Assembly: GCF_018987265.1 (NCBI RefSeq) | Contig: NZ_CP076853.1 | Coordinates: 3,437,501 to 3,501,500, forward strand | Direction: 5' to 3' | Source of the DNA: Rhizobium sp. WYJ-E13 | GTDB taxonomy: Bacteria; Pseudomonadota; Alphaproteobacteria; Rhizobiales; Rhizobiaceae | Length of the DNA: 64,000 nucleotides | Part shown: piece by piece, positions 8,965 through 17,268 of the stretch | Position numbering within the stretch: position 1 is the stretch's first letter | How the letters are laid out: each line of letters opens with the position of its first letter | The notes under the pieces: generated by a model | What the model was told of the DNA's origin: nothing | The model's input: only the letters and a program-made list of their open reading frames with translations | The model's database searches: none | Translations under genes and position numbers: made by a program

Positions 8965-9408
8965 TTAGAGCACCGCCCTAAGCCACGGATGCACTCCTTT
9001 CGCCTGCCGTTTCACGAGACTGTCGATCGACACCGATCCTGCACCGGAAACCGCCAGCACAAACATGCCGCCGGCGATTGCAAGATCCTTTTCGAAATGC
9101 AGCAGCTCGTTCTGGCTTGCGAAATTGGTGTGGAACAGAAAAGCCGTCGCGAGGCAGAACAGCCCCAGGGCAGCCGCGCCAAGCCGGCTGAGGAGGCCAG
9201 TGGCGATGGAGAGGCCGGCGCCGAGTTGTAGGGCAATCACGCCAAAGGTCACCAGTGCTGGCAAGCCAAGCTTTTCGAAAGTGGCAAGGGTCGCGGTGAT
9301 GTCTGCGATAAGAGACGCTCCCTCATGCAGGAAGATCAGGGATAGCAGAAGCCTACCCAGAAGAAGAATGAGGTCGGCCAGACGAGGCCGGCTTGAAGCG
9401 TTTTCCAT
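8965..9408 (-). CDS. DoxX-family membrane protein
   Basis: About 147 residues with four hydrophobic segments and the DoxX pattern: a first helix with [14 protein letters not shown], a second with [21 protein letters not shown], a third with [17 protein letters not shown] start at the ATG at 9408, five bases after GGAGG; an ATG one codon earlier would be too close to that site. DoxX proteins are small inner-membrane proteins linked in some bacteria to oxidative stress or quinone chemistry, but this member's role is unknown. It is unrelated in detail to the second DoxX gene at 39.2 kb. Gene debris flanks it on the right. Confidence 0.82.
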   Translation of the reverse strand: MENASSRPRLADLILLLGRLLLSLIFLHEGASLIADITATLATFEKLGLPALVTFGVIALQLGAGLSIATGLLSRLGAAALGLFCLATAFLFHTNFASQNELLHFEKDLAIAGGMFVLAVSGAGSVSIDSLVKRQAKGVHPWLRAVL

Positions 9409-9417
9409 CATATCCTC

Positions 9418-9770
9418 CACTGACGAAGCGCTGACTTCGGATCAGCATACCGTAAAACCCTGGTTCAACGGCAAGATCGATTTCTCGCCGCCTGTCAGCG
9501 ATCTCGCCAAGGACGGCTTCCCGTTGGTCGGCGGTCGTGTCGATTATATCGGCGGCCGCGCCCGTTGCGGCCCTCGTCTACCGGCGCCATGGCCACATCA
9601 TCAACCTGTTCATCTGGCCTACGACGTCGTCGACACAAACGAGCAGAGCCCATGACGGCCACAATATAATATGGTCGGATGGCGGACTGATGTTGTGGGC
9701 GATTTCGGATGTCGCCTCGGGCGATCTTGCCGAGTTCGAAACGCTCTTCAGGAGCGCCGCAAGACTCTAA
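9418..9770 (+). pseudogene. Anti-sigma factor remnant, N-terminus missing and frameshifted
   Basis: The first frame reads [19 protein letters not shown] and [11 protein letters not shown], which are hallmarks of the periplasmic half of alphaproteobacterial membrane-bound anti-sigma factors. A +1 shift near 9560 (one extra G in GCCGCGCCCG) moves the continuation, [20 protein letters not shown] to FETLFRSAARL, into the next frame, where it ends normally. The zinc-finger-like cytoplasmic domain and the membrane helix are absent; the opposing DoxX gene occupies that place. No ECF sigma gene is adjacent. The gene is therefore doubly broken. Its stop overlaps the stop of the next gene by three bases. 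Confidence 0.7.
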
Positions 9771-10435
9771 AGCAGGCTTGCACCGACATTGATCGCAAGC
9801 GCGAGAATGGTGGTGTTGAAAAGAAACGACAGAAGCGCATGCAGCAGGGTCAGCTTGCGCATGGCTGTCGAGGTGACGGCCACATCGGCTGTCTGTGCCG
9901 CCACGCCGATGGTGAAGGAGAAATAGAGGAAGTCCCAATAAGCAGGCTCCTCGATATCGTCGGGGAATTTCAGCCCGTCGCCCTTGTCCGGTCCGCCATA
10001 GAAATAATGCGCATAATGGATCGTGAAGAGCGTGTGCAGGAAAAACCAGGAGATCATGATCGTCAGGATCGCTGCGGCCGCACGCCAGAGCGCGATATTG
10101 GCCGGCGCGTCCTTGATCGAATGAAGCTCGATGCCGATGCCGGCAATACTGGCAAGGGCCGCCGCGATCGACAGAAAGAGCAGGAACGTGTCGGAAAAAT
10201 CGAGGTCCGCAGATCGCTTGCGGATGCTCTGGATGGTGGCCCGAAGCATCTTGCGCCAGCTCAGCCCGATGAAGACGATCGCCGAGGCGTTCCAGCCAAA
10301 CAGGATATTGCTGGCGCTCACCTCCCGGGAGGTCAGCAGCAGAAAGACGATGAAACCGCCGAGCACCGAAAGGATGAAGCTTGCATGCTTGTAGGCAAGC
10401 GAGACCAGCGAATTTCCGTCATCCCCGTCAGCCAC
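9767..10435 (-). CDS. DUF1345 membrane protein
   Basis: A 222-residue inner-membrane protein with about five hydrophobic helices. The stretch WFFLHTLFTIHYAHYFY, then DIEEPAYWDFLYFSFTIGVAAQTADV, is the signature region of DUF1345. The FSFTIG segment resembles the pore region of small ion channels, so a channel-like role has been suggested by similarity, but none is established here. Full length, with an ATG start; the ribosome binding site (GGAGG) is about ten bases upstream. It ends against the anti-sigma remnant. Confidence 0.82.
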   Translation of the reverse strand: MADGDDGNSLVSLAYKHASFILSVLGGFIVFLLLTSREVSASNILFGWNASAIVFIGLSWRKMLRATIQSIRKRSADLDFSDTFLLFLSIAAALASIAGIGIELHSIKDAPANIALWRAAAAILTIMISWFFLHTLFTIHYAHYFYGGPDKGDGLKFPDDIEEPAYWDFLYFSFTIGVAAQTADVAVTSTAMRKLTLLHALLSFLFNTTILALAINVGASLL

Positions 10436-10532
10436 TGCAATCCTCCGGCCTCCATGTCCTTGATATCAACACGAAAAAGGCGCAGATGCCAGCGGCACCC
10501 GCGCCTTTCATCAAAGTGCAGCTTGCGCGGCG

Positions 10533-11498
10533 TTAAGCGGCGGCGAGCTGCAGTTCCTTGCGGACCTGGCTACGCAGCGTGCCAAGATCCTTTGCGAATG
10601 CCCTGATACCTTCGGCAAGCTTTTCGGTCGCCATCGCATCTTCGTTCATCATCCAGCGGAAGGTCTTTTCGTCGACCGTAACCTTCGGAGCCGGCTTGAT
10701 CGTTTCCGGCGACAGCTTGCGCTCAAGCTTGCCCTGGTCGTTCGACAGTTCGTCGAGCAGGTTCGGAGCAATCGTCAGACGATCGCAACCGGCCAGCGCT
10801 TCGATTTCGCCGGTGTTGCGGAAAGAGGCGCCCATGACGACCGTCTTGATGTCGTTGGCCTTGTAGTAGTTGTAGATGTCGCGAACGGACAGAACGCCCG
10901 GATCTTCCTCGGCAGTGAAATCCTTGCCCGTCGACTTCTTGTACCAGTCAAGGATGCGGCCGACGAAGGGCGAGATCAGGAACACGCCGGCGTCAGCGCA
11001 TGCAATCGCCTGGGCCTTCGAGAAGAGCAGCGTCAGATTGCAGTCGATGCCTTCCTTCTGCAGGATTTCGGCGGCGCGGATGCCTTCCCAGGTGGAAGCA
11101 AGCTTGATGAGAATGCGATCCTTCTCGATGCCGCGCTCCTTATACGCCGCGATGATGCTGCGGGCCTTCTTGAGCGAAGCTTCCATGTTGAAGGACAGAT
11201 CGGCATCGACTTCGGTCGAAACACGGCCGGGAACCAGCTTGACGAGTGCTGCACCAACGGAGATTGCAAGACGATCGGCAACGGCTGCAGCCGCAGCATC
11301 CGCATCACCGCCGAGTTTCTTGCCCCAGGCGATCGCTTCCTTCATGTCGTCGGCGAACATGTCGGTGCCGAGTGCCTTGAGAACGATGGATGGGTTGGTC
11401 GTGCAATCGACCGGTTTCAGGCGAGCAACAGCCTGAATGTCACCGGTATCGGCAACCACGGTTGTGATCTCGCGGAGTTGGTCAAGCTTGGATGTCAT
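10533..11498 (-). CDS. tal: Transaldolase
   Basis: Catalyses transfer of a dihydroxyacetone unit between sedoheptulose 7-phosphate and glyceraldehyde 3-phosphate in the non-oxidative pentose phosphate pathway, in the cytoplasm. The Schiff-base lysine is Lys132 in ILIKLAST, the same number as in E. coli TalB. The N-terminal motif DCTTNPSI is also present. With 321 residues it is the long TalB type, not the short 220-residue form. I start at the ATG at 11498 behind AAGGA; a TTG two codons earlier is open but less likely. It is monocistronic. Confidence 0.95.
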   Translation of the reverse strand: MTSKLDQLREITTVVADTGDIQAVARLKPVDCTTNPSIVLKALGTDMFADDMKEAIAWGKKLGGDADAAAAAVADRLAISVGAALVKLVPGRVSTEVDADLSFNMEASLKKARSIIAAYKERGIEKDRILIKLASTWEGIRAAEILQKEGIDCNLTLLFSKAQAIACADAGVFLISPFVGRILDWYKKSTGKDFTAEEDPGVLSVRDIYNYYKANDIKTVVMGASFRNTGEIEALAGCDRLTIAPNLLDELSNDQGKLERKLSPETIKPAPKVTVDEKTFRWMMNEDAMATEKLAEGIRAFAKDLGTLRSQVRKELQLAAA

Positions 11499-11839
11499 GG
11501 TCAAAATCCTTTTTGAACTTGGGCTGCGGACCGGCGCGAGTTCCGCCCGGCAAATGGGTGATCTGAGGACCGATGGTTTGCGTGCTGCAGGCGAAAAGAC
11601 GCGCCGCCGTCACGGATGAGTCATAAACGTGAGAGACATTGGCGGTGTTCCCAGGCGCATTGATCCAACCAGCGGAAAACGACAAGCGCATCACAAGCGA
11701 TGCCGCCTGCGGCTGAAAGGCCGGTCGTGACTTTCCGCATGCCCGCACATTGCCCTCCTCGGATGGACAAGAACGACGTTGTCGACCATGACTATCGCCG
11801 CTCTTGCAACGAAAAGTCAAGGACATTTGTGCATTTCAA
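11499..11839. other. Intergenic region without a convincing gene
   Basis: Upstream of transaldolase on one side and of the SorC regulator on the other. Short frames are open on both strands, but none has family features or a convincing start. It must hold the transaldolase promoter; I cannot place it with confidence. Confidence 0.4.
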
Positions 11840-11867
11840 TTGACATAAGTGTCACGCCCGGCATTAT
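11840..11867 (+). promoter_or_regulatory. Candidate promoter and operator of the SorC regulator
   Basis: TTGACA is followed after 16 bases by CATTAT, a fair housekeeping promoter. TGACA and TGTCA flank TAAG (11841-11854), a palindrome that overlaps the -35 box. This would suit autoregulation. It lies about 80 bases before the regulator's start. Confidence 0.4.
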
Positions 11868-11945
11868 CGCGGGAACAAAGCCGATATCGCAACCTTATGC
11901 TATTGATGGCAAAGATCTAGGGCGAAAACCGGCGCGGGAGGAGAT

Positions 11946-12929
11946 GTGGTCAAGCTGAAACGCGGCACGCATACTGCCTATTCCGAAGCCTCGTCGCTCA
12001 GGCTGCGGGCCGCATGGCTTTATTATAACGAGGGCCTGACCCAGAAGGATGTCGCCGAACAGCTCGGCATCAGCCGCACCACCGTCATCCGCCTGCTCGA
12101 CGAGGCGATGAAACGCAGCGAAGTGCAGATCTGGATCAACGATTCCATTGGCGACTGCGTCGAGCTGTCGGTCGAGCTCGAGCGGGCTTACGGGTTGGAC
12201 GAGGCTATTGTCGTGCCGCAACCCGCCAATTGCGACGTCAATTCCCTGGCAAAGAATGTCGGTCTGGCGCTCGGCCGGTTCCTGTCGGAGGCCATTCCGG
12301 ACGATTACACGATCGGTGTCGGTTGGGGCCGCACCATGACCGCCTCGCTCGCGAGCTTCCGCCCGCCGCGCCGGGACAATTGCAAGATTGTCTCCCTGCT
12401 CGGCGGCATCGTCGCCGTCCACCAGACGAACCCGATCGACTACACTTGGCGGCTGGCAAACCAGCTCGGCGCCGAGTGCTACATGTTCCTCGCCCCGCTG
12501 CTCGTCGATTCGACCGAGACCAAGCGCAACCTCATCGAAAAATGCGGGCTCGACACGATCTATCGGCTGGCGGAAAACCTCGATCTCGCGATCGTCAGTT
12601 GCGGCGATATCGGCCCGCATTCGACCTCGCTCTCCGAGGGCTGGATTTCGAAGGCCGAGTTGCAGCAGTTGATCGATGCCGGCTGCGTCTGCGACACCAT
12701 GTTCAACTTTCTGGACAAGGACGGCAATTCCGTCGACCATTCGATCAATCAGCGGGTCATGTCCGTGGATCTCGATACGCTGAAGAAGGCGAAGCACATC
12801 GTACTGTCCTCCGGCGGCGCACACCGCGCCGTCGCGATCCGCGCGACGATCAAGCGGGTCGGCTGCAACACGCTGATAACAGATGAGAGTGCGGCAAAAG
12901 CGCTGCTGGAACTCGCCGAAGCCGCCTGA
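11946..12929 (+). CDS. SorC-family sugar-binding transcriptional regulator
   Basis: Residues 15-65 hold the helix-turn-helix (LRAAWLYYNEGLTQKDVAEQ, then LGISRTTVIRLLDEA). The remaining 260 residues are the sugar-phosphate-binding domain typical of SorC/DeoR regulators (GVGWGRTM, VSLLGG, VILSSGGAHRAVAIRA-like end). It starts with GTG behind a strong GGGAGGAGAT; the overlapping ATG two bases before is in a frame that stops at once. No enzyme gene lies in the same direction, so it probably acts on genes elsewhere or on transaldolase. Full length at 327 residues. Confidence 0.88.
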   Translation: MVKLKRGTHTAYSEASSLRLRAAWLYYNEGLTQKDVAEQLGISRTTVIRLLDEAMKRSEVQIWINDSIGDCVELSVELERAYGLDEAIVVPQPANCDVNSLAKNVGLALGRFLSEAIPDDYTIGVGWGRTMTASLASFRPPRRDNCKIVSLLGGIVAVHQTNPIDYTWRLANQLGAECYMFLAPLLVDSTETKRNLIEKCGLDTIYRLAENLDLAIVSCGDIGPHSTSLSEGWISKAELQQLIDAGCVCDTMFNFLDKDGNSVDHSINQRVMSVDLDTLKKAKHIVLSSGGAHRAVAIRATIKRVGCNTLITDESAAKALLELAEAA

Positions 12930-12952
12930 ACGGTCTCGACCTATCGCGTCGG

Positions 12953-13825
12953 TCAGGCGTGCGCCGATTCCCAGCCAAGCATCGCCCGCTTGCGGGTGAG
13001 ACCCCAATGGTATCCAGTCAATGCCCCGTTCTTGCCGAGTGCGCGGTGGCAGGGCACGACGAAGGAAATCGGGTTGGCCCCGACCGCCGCACCGACGGCG
13101 CGCATGGCAGTCGGCCGGCCGATGTCCTTGGCGATATCGCTATAGGTCACGGCCTTGCCGAAGGGGACTTTCAAGAGGCTCTGCCAGACGCTGACCTGGA
13201 AATCCGTGCCGATCAGGACGACCCGCAACGGCTGGTCAGATGTCCAGCGGCCCGGCTGGAAGATACGCTCAGCATAGGGTGCTGTCGCTTGACGGTCCTC
13301 GACATAATCCGCATTCGGCCAGCGGCAGGTCATATCTTCGAGACAGGCCTTTTCATCGCCGGAATCGCTGAAGGCGAGGCCTGCAAGGCCGCGGTCCGTG
13401 ACCATGACGAGCGCCGTCCCGAACGGGCAAGTGTGGAACCCGTAACGGATTGTCAGCCCACCGCCTTTCGCCTTCCATTCGCCCGGAGACATTGCCTCAT
13501 GTGTGACGAACAGGTCGTGCAGGCGGCTCGGGCCTGAGAGACCGACCTCGATCGAAGTTTCGAGCAGCGGCATTTCTTCCCTGCGCAGCAGCCGCTTGGC
13601 GTGGTCGAGCGTCACGGCCTGCAGGAAGGCTTTCGGCGACAGGCCGGCCCAGCGCGTAAAGGTCTTCTGGAGCTGCGTCGGCGACTGGTGTAGCCGAGCG
13701 GCAATCGCTTCCAGCGACGGCTGGTCGCGATATTCCTCGCTGATGAGTTCGATGACCTGACGAACGATATCGTAATCAGGGCCATCAGCAGTGACATCTG
13801 TGTCGAGCTTCGCGATCATGTTCAT
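12953..13825 (-). CDS. AraC-type HTH fused to methylated-DNA-cysteine methyltransferase (Ada-like, no zinc domain)
   Basis: Residues 20-118 form an AraC-type DNA-binding domain (LEAIAARLHQSPTQLQKTF, SIEVGLSGPSRLHDLF). Residues 125-285 form an O6-alkylguanine-DNA alkyltransferase with the acceptor Cys259 in VVPCHRA. The N-terminal Ada domain with its four zinc cysteines, which in E. coli senses methylphosphotriesters, is missing; the protein begins directly before the AraC part. It is thus a suicide repair protein with a DNA-binding domain and probably not the classical methylation switch. The ATG lies behind AAAGGAGA, which itself forms half of a palindrome. It faces away from the DUF2244 gene. 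Confidence 0.9.
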   Translation of the reverse strand: MNMIAKLDTDVTADGPDYDIVRQVIELISEEYRDQPSLEAIAARLHQSPTQLQKTFTRWAGLSPKAFLQAVTLDHAKRLLRREEMPLLETSIEVGLSGPSRLHDLFVTHEAMSPGEWKAKGGGLTIRYGFHTCPFGTALVMVTDRGLAGLAFSDSGDEKACLEDMTCRWPNADYVEDRQATAPYAERIFQPGRWTSDQPLRVVLIGTDFQVSVWQSLLKVPFGKAVTYSDIAKDIGRPTAMRAVGAAVGANPISFVVPCHRALGKNGALTGYHWGLTRKRAMLGWESAHA

Positions 13826-13831
13826 CGTTTT

Positions 13832-13849
13832 TCTCCTTTACAAAGGAGA
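13832..13849 (-). promoter_or_regulatory. Palindrome containing the ribosome binding site of the Ada-like gene
   Basis: Eight-base arms TCTCCTTT and AAAGGAGA lie with two bases between them, seven bases before the ATG. One arm is the ribosome binding site itself. If folded, with a slightly opened loop, the hairpin would hide that site. Alternatively it is a protein-binding palindrome. Confidence 0.35.
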
Positions 13850-13908
13850 TAATCAAGGTCGAGCAGCCAAGCCACCCGTTTCTTGCGCCCCGATTCTTAC
13901 GCAATGCC

Positions 13909-14403
13909 TCAAATACGCTGTCTTACCGTTGCCAGTGCGCCCTTGAAGGCCTTGGCGAAGCTCTCGCGATCGTCAGGATTGAGGAAGGAGCCGACATCGG
14001 TGCGTTTACCCTCTCCGAAAATATGCATGGAGAGAATACCGATCTCCTGATGTCGGCGCACGAGAAAGCGCGTCCAGAACGGATTGAAGTGATGCTCGAT
14101 CATGCGGCCTGAGGGGGAGAACTTGCGCACCGCAACATCGGTGCGTGAAACCGTCACCTCTTCCCGCACCCTGCCGGACCGGTAGTTCAGCCAGAAGGCA
14201 CCATAAAGCAGCAGGAAATCCAGGCCGAAGAAGAAGCCGATCGGCCAGGCGCCGGTCACGATGAAGAACATGCCGTACATGAAGCAGATCGCGCCGGAGA
14301 TGCCGAGCAACACCTTGAAGCCCTTCCGCCCGAGCGAACGGTAGGGAAAGAGTTCGGCTGCAAAAACCGGCTGATCGTTGCGGCTGTCGGCGTTGCTTTC
14401 CAT
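13909..14403 (-). CDS. DUF2244 membrane protein
   Basis: About 164 residues. A polar N-terminus (FAAELFPYRSLGRKGFK) is followed by two adjacent hydrophobic helices (VLLGISGAICFMYGMFFIVT and WPIGFFFGLDFLLLYGAFW), then a soluble domain with VSRTDVAVRKFSPSG and FNPFWTRFLV. This is the DUF2244 layout, common in Rhizobiales next to endonuclease III. Function unknown. ATGs at 14406 and 14430 are also open, so the exact start is uncertain. It is divergent from nth with only about 25 bases between the start codons. Confidence 0.8.
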   Translation of the reverse strand: MESNADSRNDQPVFAAELFPYRSLGRKGFKVLLGISGAICFMYGMFFIVTGAWPIGFFFGLDFLLLYGAFWLNYRSGRVREEVTVSRTDVAVRKFSPSGRMIEHHFNPFWTRFLVRRHQEIGILSMHIFGEGKRTDVGSFLNPDDRESFAKAFKGALATVRQRI

Positions 14404-14428
14404 CATGGCCGCCGAGTATAGATTTTCC

Positions 14429-15211
14429 ATGGCGAATCCGAAACTCAAATCCATTACCAAACCGTCGCAAGACTCGAATGTGATCGTCAGGCGCAAGCCG
14501 GCGGCGGCGGTGAAGACCGTCTATTCGCTTGCCGAACGGGAGGAGATCTTCCGCCGCTTCTCCATTCAGCGTCCGGAGCCGCGGGGCGAACTGGAACACA
14601 CCAATCCCTTCACCCTCGTCGTGGCGGTGGCGCTCTCCGCCCAGGCGACCGATGTCGGCGTCAACAAGGCGACGCGCGCGCTCTTCAAGGTCGCCGATAC
14701 GCCGCAGAAAATGCTCGATCTCGGCGAGGAAAAGGTCCGTGACTACATCAGGACGATCGGGCTTTATCGCAACAAGGCGAAGAACGTCATTGCGCTCTCG
14801 CAGATGCTGGTCGACAAGTTCGGCGGCAAGGTGCCGGAGACGCGCGAGGAGTTGGTTCGCCTGCCGGGCGTCGGCCGAAAGACCGCCAATGTCGTACTAT
14901 CAATGGCTTTCGGCCAGGCGACGATGGCCGTCGACACCCACATCTTCCGCATTGCCAACCGCATCAAGCTCGCACCGGGCAAGACGCCCGACGAGGTGGA
15001 AGAGCGGCTGATGAAGGTCGTGCCGCAACACTACCTCTATCACGCCCATCACTGGCTGATCCTGCACGGCCGCTATACTTGCAAGGCCCGGCGGCCGGAA
15101 TGCGAACGCTGCGTGATCGCCGATATCTGCAAATCGCCGGAAAAGAGTTGCGATATCCCGGCACCGCTGGTCGAACTACCTCCGCAGGTGATCGGCGAGG
15201 CCGTCGAGTAG
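14429..15211 (+). CDS. nth: Endonuclease III, base-excision repair glycosylase/AP lyase
   Basis: Removes oxidised pyrimidines and cleaves abasic sites. The helix-hairpin-helix is LPGVGRKTANV, with the lyase Lys151; the catalytic Asp169 is in VDTHIFR. The iron-sulfur cluster motif is complete: Cys218, Cys225, Cys228 and Cys234 with the C-X6-C-X2-C-X5-C spacing. The basic N-terminal extension of about 30 residues (KPKxxSITKPSQ-like) is common in rhizobial homologues. An ATG at 14405 is also in frame; I prefer 14429 because it leaves the divergent DUF2244 start free. The 3' end overlaps the tetR gene by 36 bases, tail to tail. Confidence 0.95.
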   Translation: MANPKLKSITKPSQDSNVIVRRKPAAAVKTVYSLAEREEIFRRFSIQRPEPRGELEHTNPFTLVVAVALSAQATDVGVNKATRALFKVADTPQKMLDLGEEKVRDYIRTIGLYRNKAKNVIALSQMLVDKFGGKVPETREELVRLPGVGRKTANVVLSMAFGQATMAVDTHIFRIANRIKLAPGKTPDEVEERLMKVVPQHYLYHAHHWLILHGRYTCKARRPECERCVIADICKSPEKSCDIPAPLVELPPQVIGEAVE

Positions 15212-15754
15212 GGCAACAATCGCCCTCTCGTATTCTTCACGCCTGCCGCCCGCTTCGATGGCGATTGCTGCGCGGTCGAAGCCGGCTGACAGCAGAGCCG
15301 TCAATGGCCCGAGCAGTGTGCTGGCCTGCGGCAGACAGGCTTCGAGCCCTGCCCGCAATGTCGCTTCTGTAGTCTCGACATCGATCTGCGTGGCCGCAGA
15401 CGCACCAATCACCGCCGGCGCTTCGAGCAGAAGCAGCCGTGTCCGCCCTGCCACCGCCATCGCATCGAAATAGGCTGCGGCACCTGCAAGCAGTGCCGCA
15501 CGCGGTTCGGTTTCCGGCTTTGCGCGCTTCTCGATCTCTTCGGCGACATCAGCAGCCTCTCTTTCGATCACCGCCCGGAAAAGTGCGTTTTTGTGTTCAA
15601 AGTGATGGTAAAGAGCCCCCCGCGTCACGCCGGCTGCCGCAACGATGTCAGGCGTCGCCGTCGCCGCATATCCCCTCTCGACGAAAAGCCGGCGCGCAGC
15701 ATCCATCAGGGCCTTTCTGGTCTGTTCGGTTCTCTCACGATTGCTGCGACTCAT
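15176..15754 (-). CDS. TetR-family transcriptional regulator
   Basis: A 192-residue repressor. The HTH is in residues 8-55 (RKALMDAARRLFVERGYAAT, VAAAGVTRGALYHHF). The C-terminal part is the helical ligand-binding and dimer domain (YFDAMAVAGRTRLLLLEAPA). It is divergent from a VOC protein gene, and two palindromic sites fill the 80 bases between them, so autoregulation and repression of the VOC gene are likely. Its last 36 bases overlap the end of nth on the other strand. Confidence 0.9.
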   Translation of the reverse strand: MSRSNRERTEQTRKALMDAARRLFVERGYAATATPDIVAAAGVTRGALYHHFEHKNALFRAVIEREAADVAEEIEKRAKPETEPRAALLAGAAAYFDAMAVAGRTRLLLLEAPAVIGASAATQIDVETTEATLRAGLEACLPQASTLLGPLTALLSAGFDRAAIAIEAGGRREEYERAIVALLDGLADHLRR

Positions 15755-15764
15755 GACCCTTCTT

Positions 15765-15814
15765 TACATACAATCTGTATGTATGTTAATTACAAAAACA
15801 TACAGACTGCACGT
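15765..15814. promoter_or_regulatory. Two TetR-type operator sites between tetR and the VOC gene
   Basis: Site 1 (15765-15783) has perfect 8-base arms TACATACA and TGTATGTA around ATC. Site 2 (15798-15814) repeats the half-site ACATACA followed by a weaker TGCACGT. The spacing of about 33 bases between sites would place two dimers across both promoters. Confidence 0.6.
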
Positions 15815-15837
15815 AAAGATGCGAAGGAGGAAAAGCG

Positions 15838-16263
15838 ATGAAATCGACGAGCTACTATCCTGTCATCATGACGGATGACGTTGCCGGTACGGCTGCCTTC
15901 TATTGCCGCCATTTCCGTTTCCAGCGGCTGTTCGACAGCGACTGGTACATTCATCTGCAATCGAGAGAGGATGAACATGTGACGCTCGCCGTGCTCGATG
16001 GCAGCCACGAAACCATTCCGGCTGCGGGCCGCGGCAAGGTCTCCGGGCTTCTGCTGAATTTCGAGGTAGAGGATGTGGATGCGATCTACGCTGCCTGCGC
16101 AGCGGCCGACCTGCCGATCCTGCGCGAGATTCGCGACGAGGCTTTCGGCCAACGCCATTTCATTACCGCCGACCCGAACGGCGTGTTGATCGACATCATC
16201 AAGCCGATCCCGCCGAGCGCCGAATACGCAGCGATGTATGACGCCACAGCGTTACCCGGTTAG
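15838..16263 (+). CDS. VOC-family (glyoxalase/dioxygenase fold) protein
   Basis: A single-chain 141-residue protein with the vicinal oxygen chelate pattern: an N-terminal strand and helix ([20 protein letters not shown]), a central [18 protein letters not shown], and the final metal-side strand with [18 protein letters not shown]. Members act as glyoxalases, dioxygenases or antibiotic-binding proteins. GAAGGAGG precedes the ATG. Pairing with a divergent TetR repressor suggests induction by, and protection from or breakdown of, a small toxic molecule. The substrate is not evident. Confidence 0.82.
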   Translation: MKSTSYYPVIMTDDVAGTAAFYCRHFRFQRLFDSDWYIHLQSREDEHVTLAVLDGSHETIPAAGRGKVSGLLLNFEVEDVDAIYAACAAADLPILREIRDEAFGQRHFITADPNGVLIDIIKPIPPSAEYAAMYDATALPG

Positions 16264-16318
16264 AGCAATTCCAGCAGCAAAAGTGTTCAGTGGTTCTGCA
16301 TCCGGAATGGCGTGAAAA
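16263..16318. repeat. Dispersed palindromic repeat, copy A
   Basis: CAATTCC at 16266 and GGAATGG at 16304 bracket a core AAAAGTGTTCAGTGGTT. A closely matching copy lies at 29186. Both sit between convergent genes, here the VOC gene and the EI24-like gene, where the hairpin could terminate transcription from either side. Confidence 0.65.
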
Positions 16319-17032
16319 CTAGGCTCGGAAACCGGGATCGCGCGCCGAGATCAGCTTGTGTAGATGCACCATCATGCCGGCAGCAAAGAGCGGTGTGAGC
16401 AGGTTGACGATCGGGATCGCGAGGAAAAGTGCGATCACCAGACCGCCGAGAAAGACGGTCGGACCATGCTTGGCGCGAAACAACCGCGCCTCCGGTTGCG
16501 AACGGAAACGCATGGCCGCGAACTCGAAGAATTCCCGCCCGAGCAGGTAGCCGTTCACCAGGAAGAAGGCCACGAGATTGATGCCGGGAATGAAGAGCAG
16601 GAAGAGCGCGATGATATTGCCGACGATGACCACGCCGAGGAATTTGAGCGAGCTTGCCATTGCAGGACCGAGCGGCATGGCCTTGCCAGGCGCCTCCTGC
16701 GGATAATCCCGCTTTTCGATCACCTCCGCGACGTCGTCGAGAAAGAGGCCGGCTATCAGAGCGGTGACCGGCGAAAGCAGCAGCGCCAGGCCAAGCGCAA
16801 GGCCTATGCCGGCGGCGACAAGGAAAACGAAGCTGAGCCAGCCGGCCCAATCAGGCATCTCGGGAAAGAACCCCACCATCCAGGGAAAGATGAAACTGAT
16901 GAACAGACCGCGCAGCGCAAACCATAAGCCGATCAGCACCAGCACCGTCAGTCCCAGAACTTTCCAGAAAGCCGACCGGGTCTCTGGCGCAAACAAATTG
17001 GCAAGTGAAAGGCGAGCGGCCTCAAGGATCAT
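16319..17032 (-). CDS. EI24/CysZ-like integral membrane protein
   Basis: About 237 residues with five to six hydrophobic segments, including ALRGLFISFIFPWMVGFF, IALFLLFIPGINLVAFFLVNGYLL, and FLGGLVIALFLAIPIVNLLTPLFA. The motif P-G-x-N-L-V-A-F plus NGYLLGREFFE is typical of the EI24/CysZ family. In E. coli CysZ supports sulfate uptake, but many rhizobial members are annotated only by fold. I start at MILEAARL, behind GGAGACGCCAGAGAA; an ATG ten codons earlier is possible. Monocistronic. Confidence 0.82.
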   Translation of the reverse strand: MILEAARLSLANLFAPETRSAFWKVLGLTVLVLIGLWFALRGLFISFIFPWMVGFFPEMPDWAGWLSFVFLVAAGIGLALGLALLLSPVTALIAGLFLDDVAEVIEKRDYPQEAPGKAMPLGPAMASSLKFLGVVIVGNIIALFLLFIPGINLVAFFLVNGYLLGREFFEFAAMRFRSQPEARLFRAKHGPTVFLGGLVIALFLAIPIVNLLTPLFAAGMMVHLHKLISARDPGFRA

Positions 17033-17121
17033 TTCTCTGGCGTCTCCGTTACGCAGCACCATGTAGGAAACCTGCGTCCTTCCGGCAAGTCAGTTGAAAA
17101 TTACATGCATGAATAGAAAAC

Positions 17122-17150
17122 TTGTCGAAAATTATGTGCTAATATATAGT
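17122..17150 (+). promoter_or_regulatory. Candidate sigma-70 promoter of the RpiR gene
   Basis: TTGTCG and TATAGT are separated by 17 bases in an AT-rich stretch that stands out from the surroundings. It lies about 120 bases before the GTG start. Confidence 0.4.
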
Positions 17151-17268
17151 TGATATGTTCGAAATACGTGTGGGCCATAAGAAGAGCTTCCGGACAATAT
17201 TAAGAAACAAGGATTCGGCTCTGCATGAATCCACGGAAAGCCTCTGATGAAATGGGGGAGGCTGCGAC

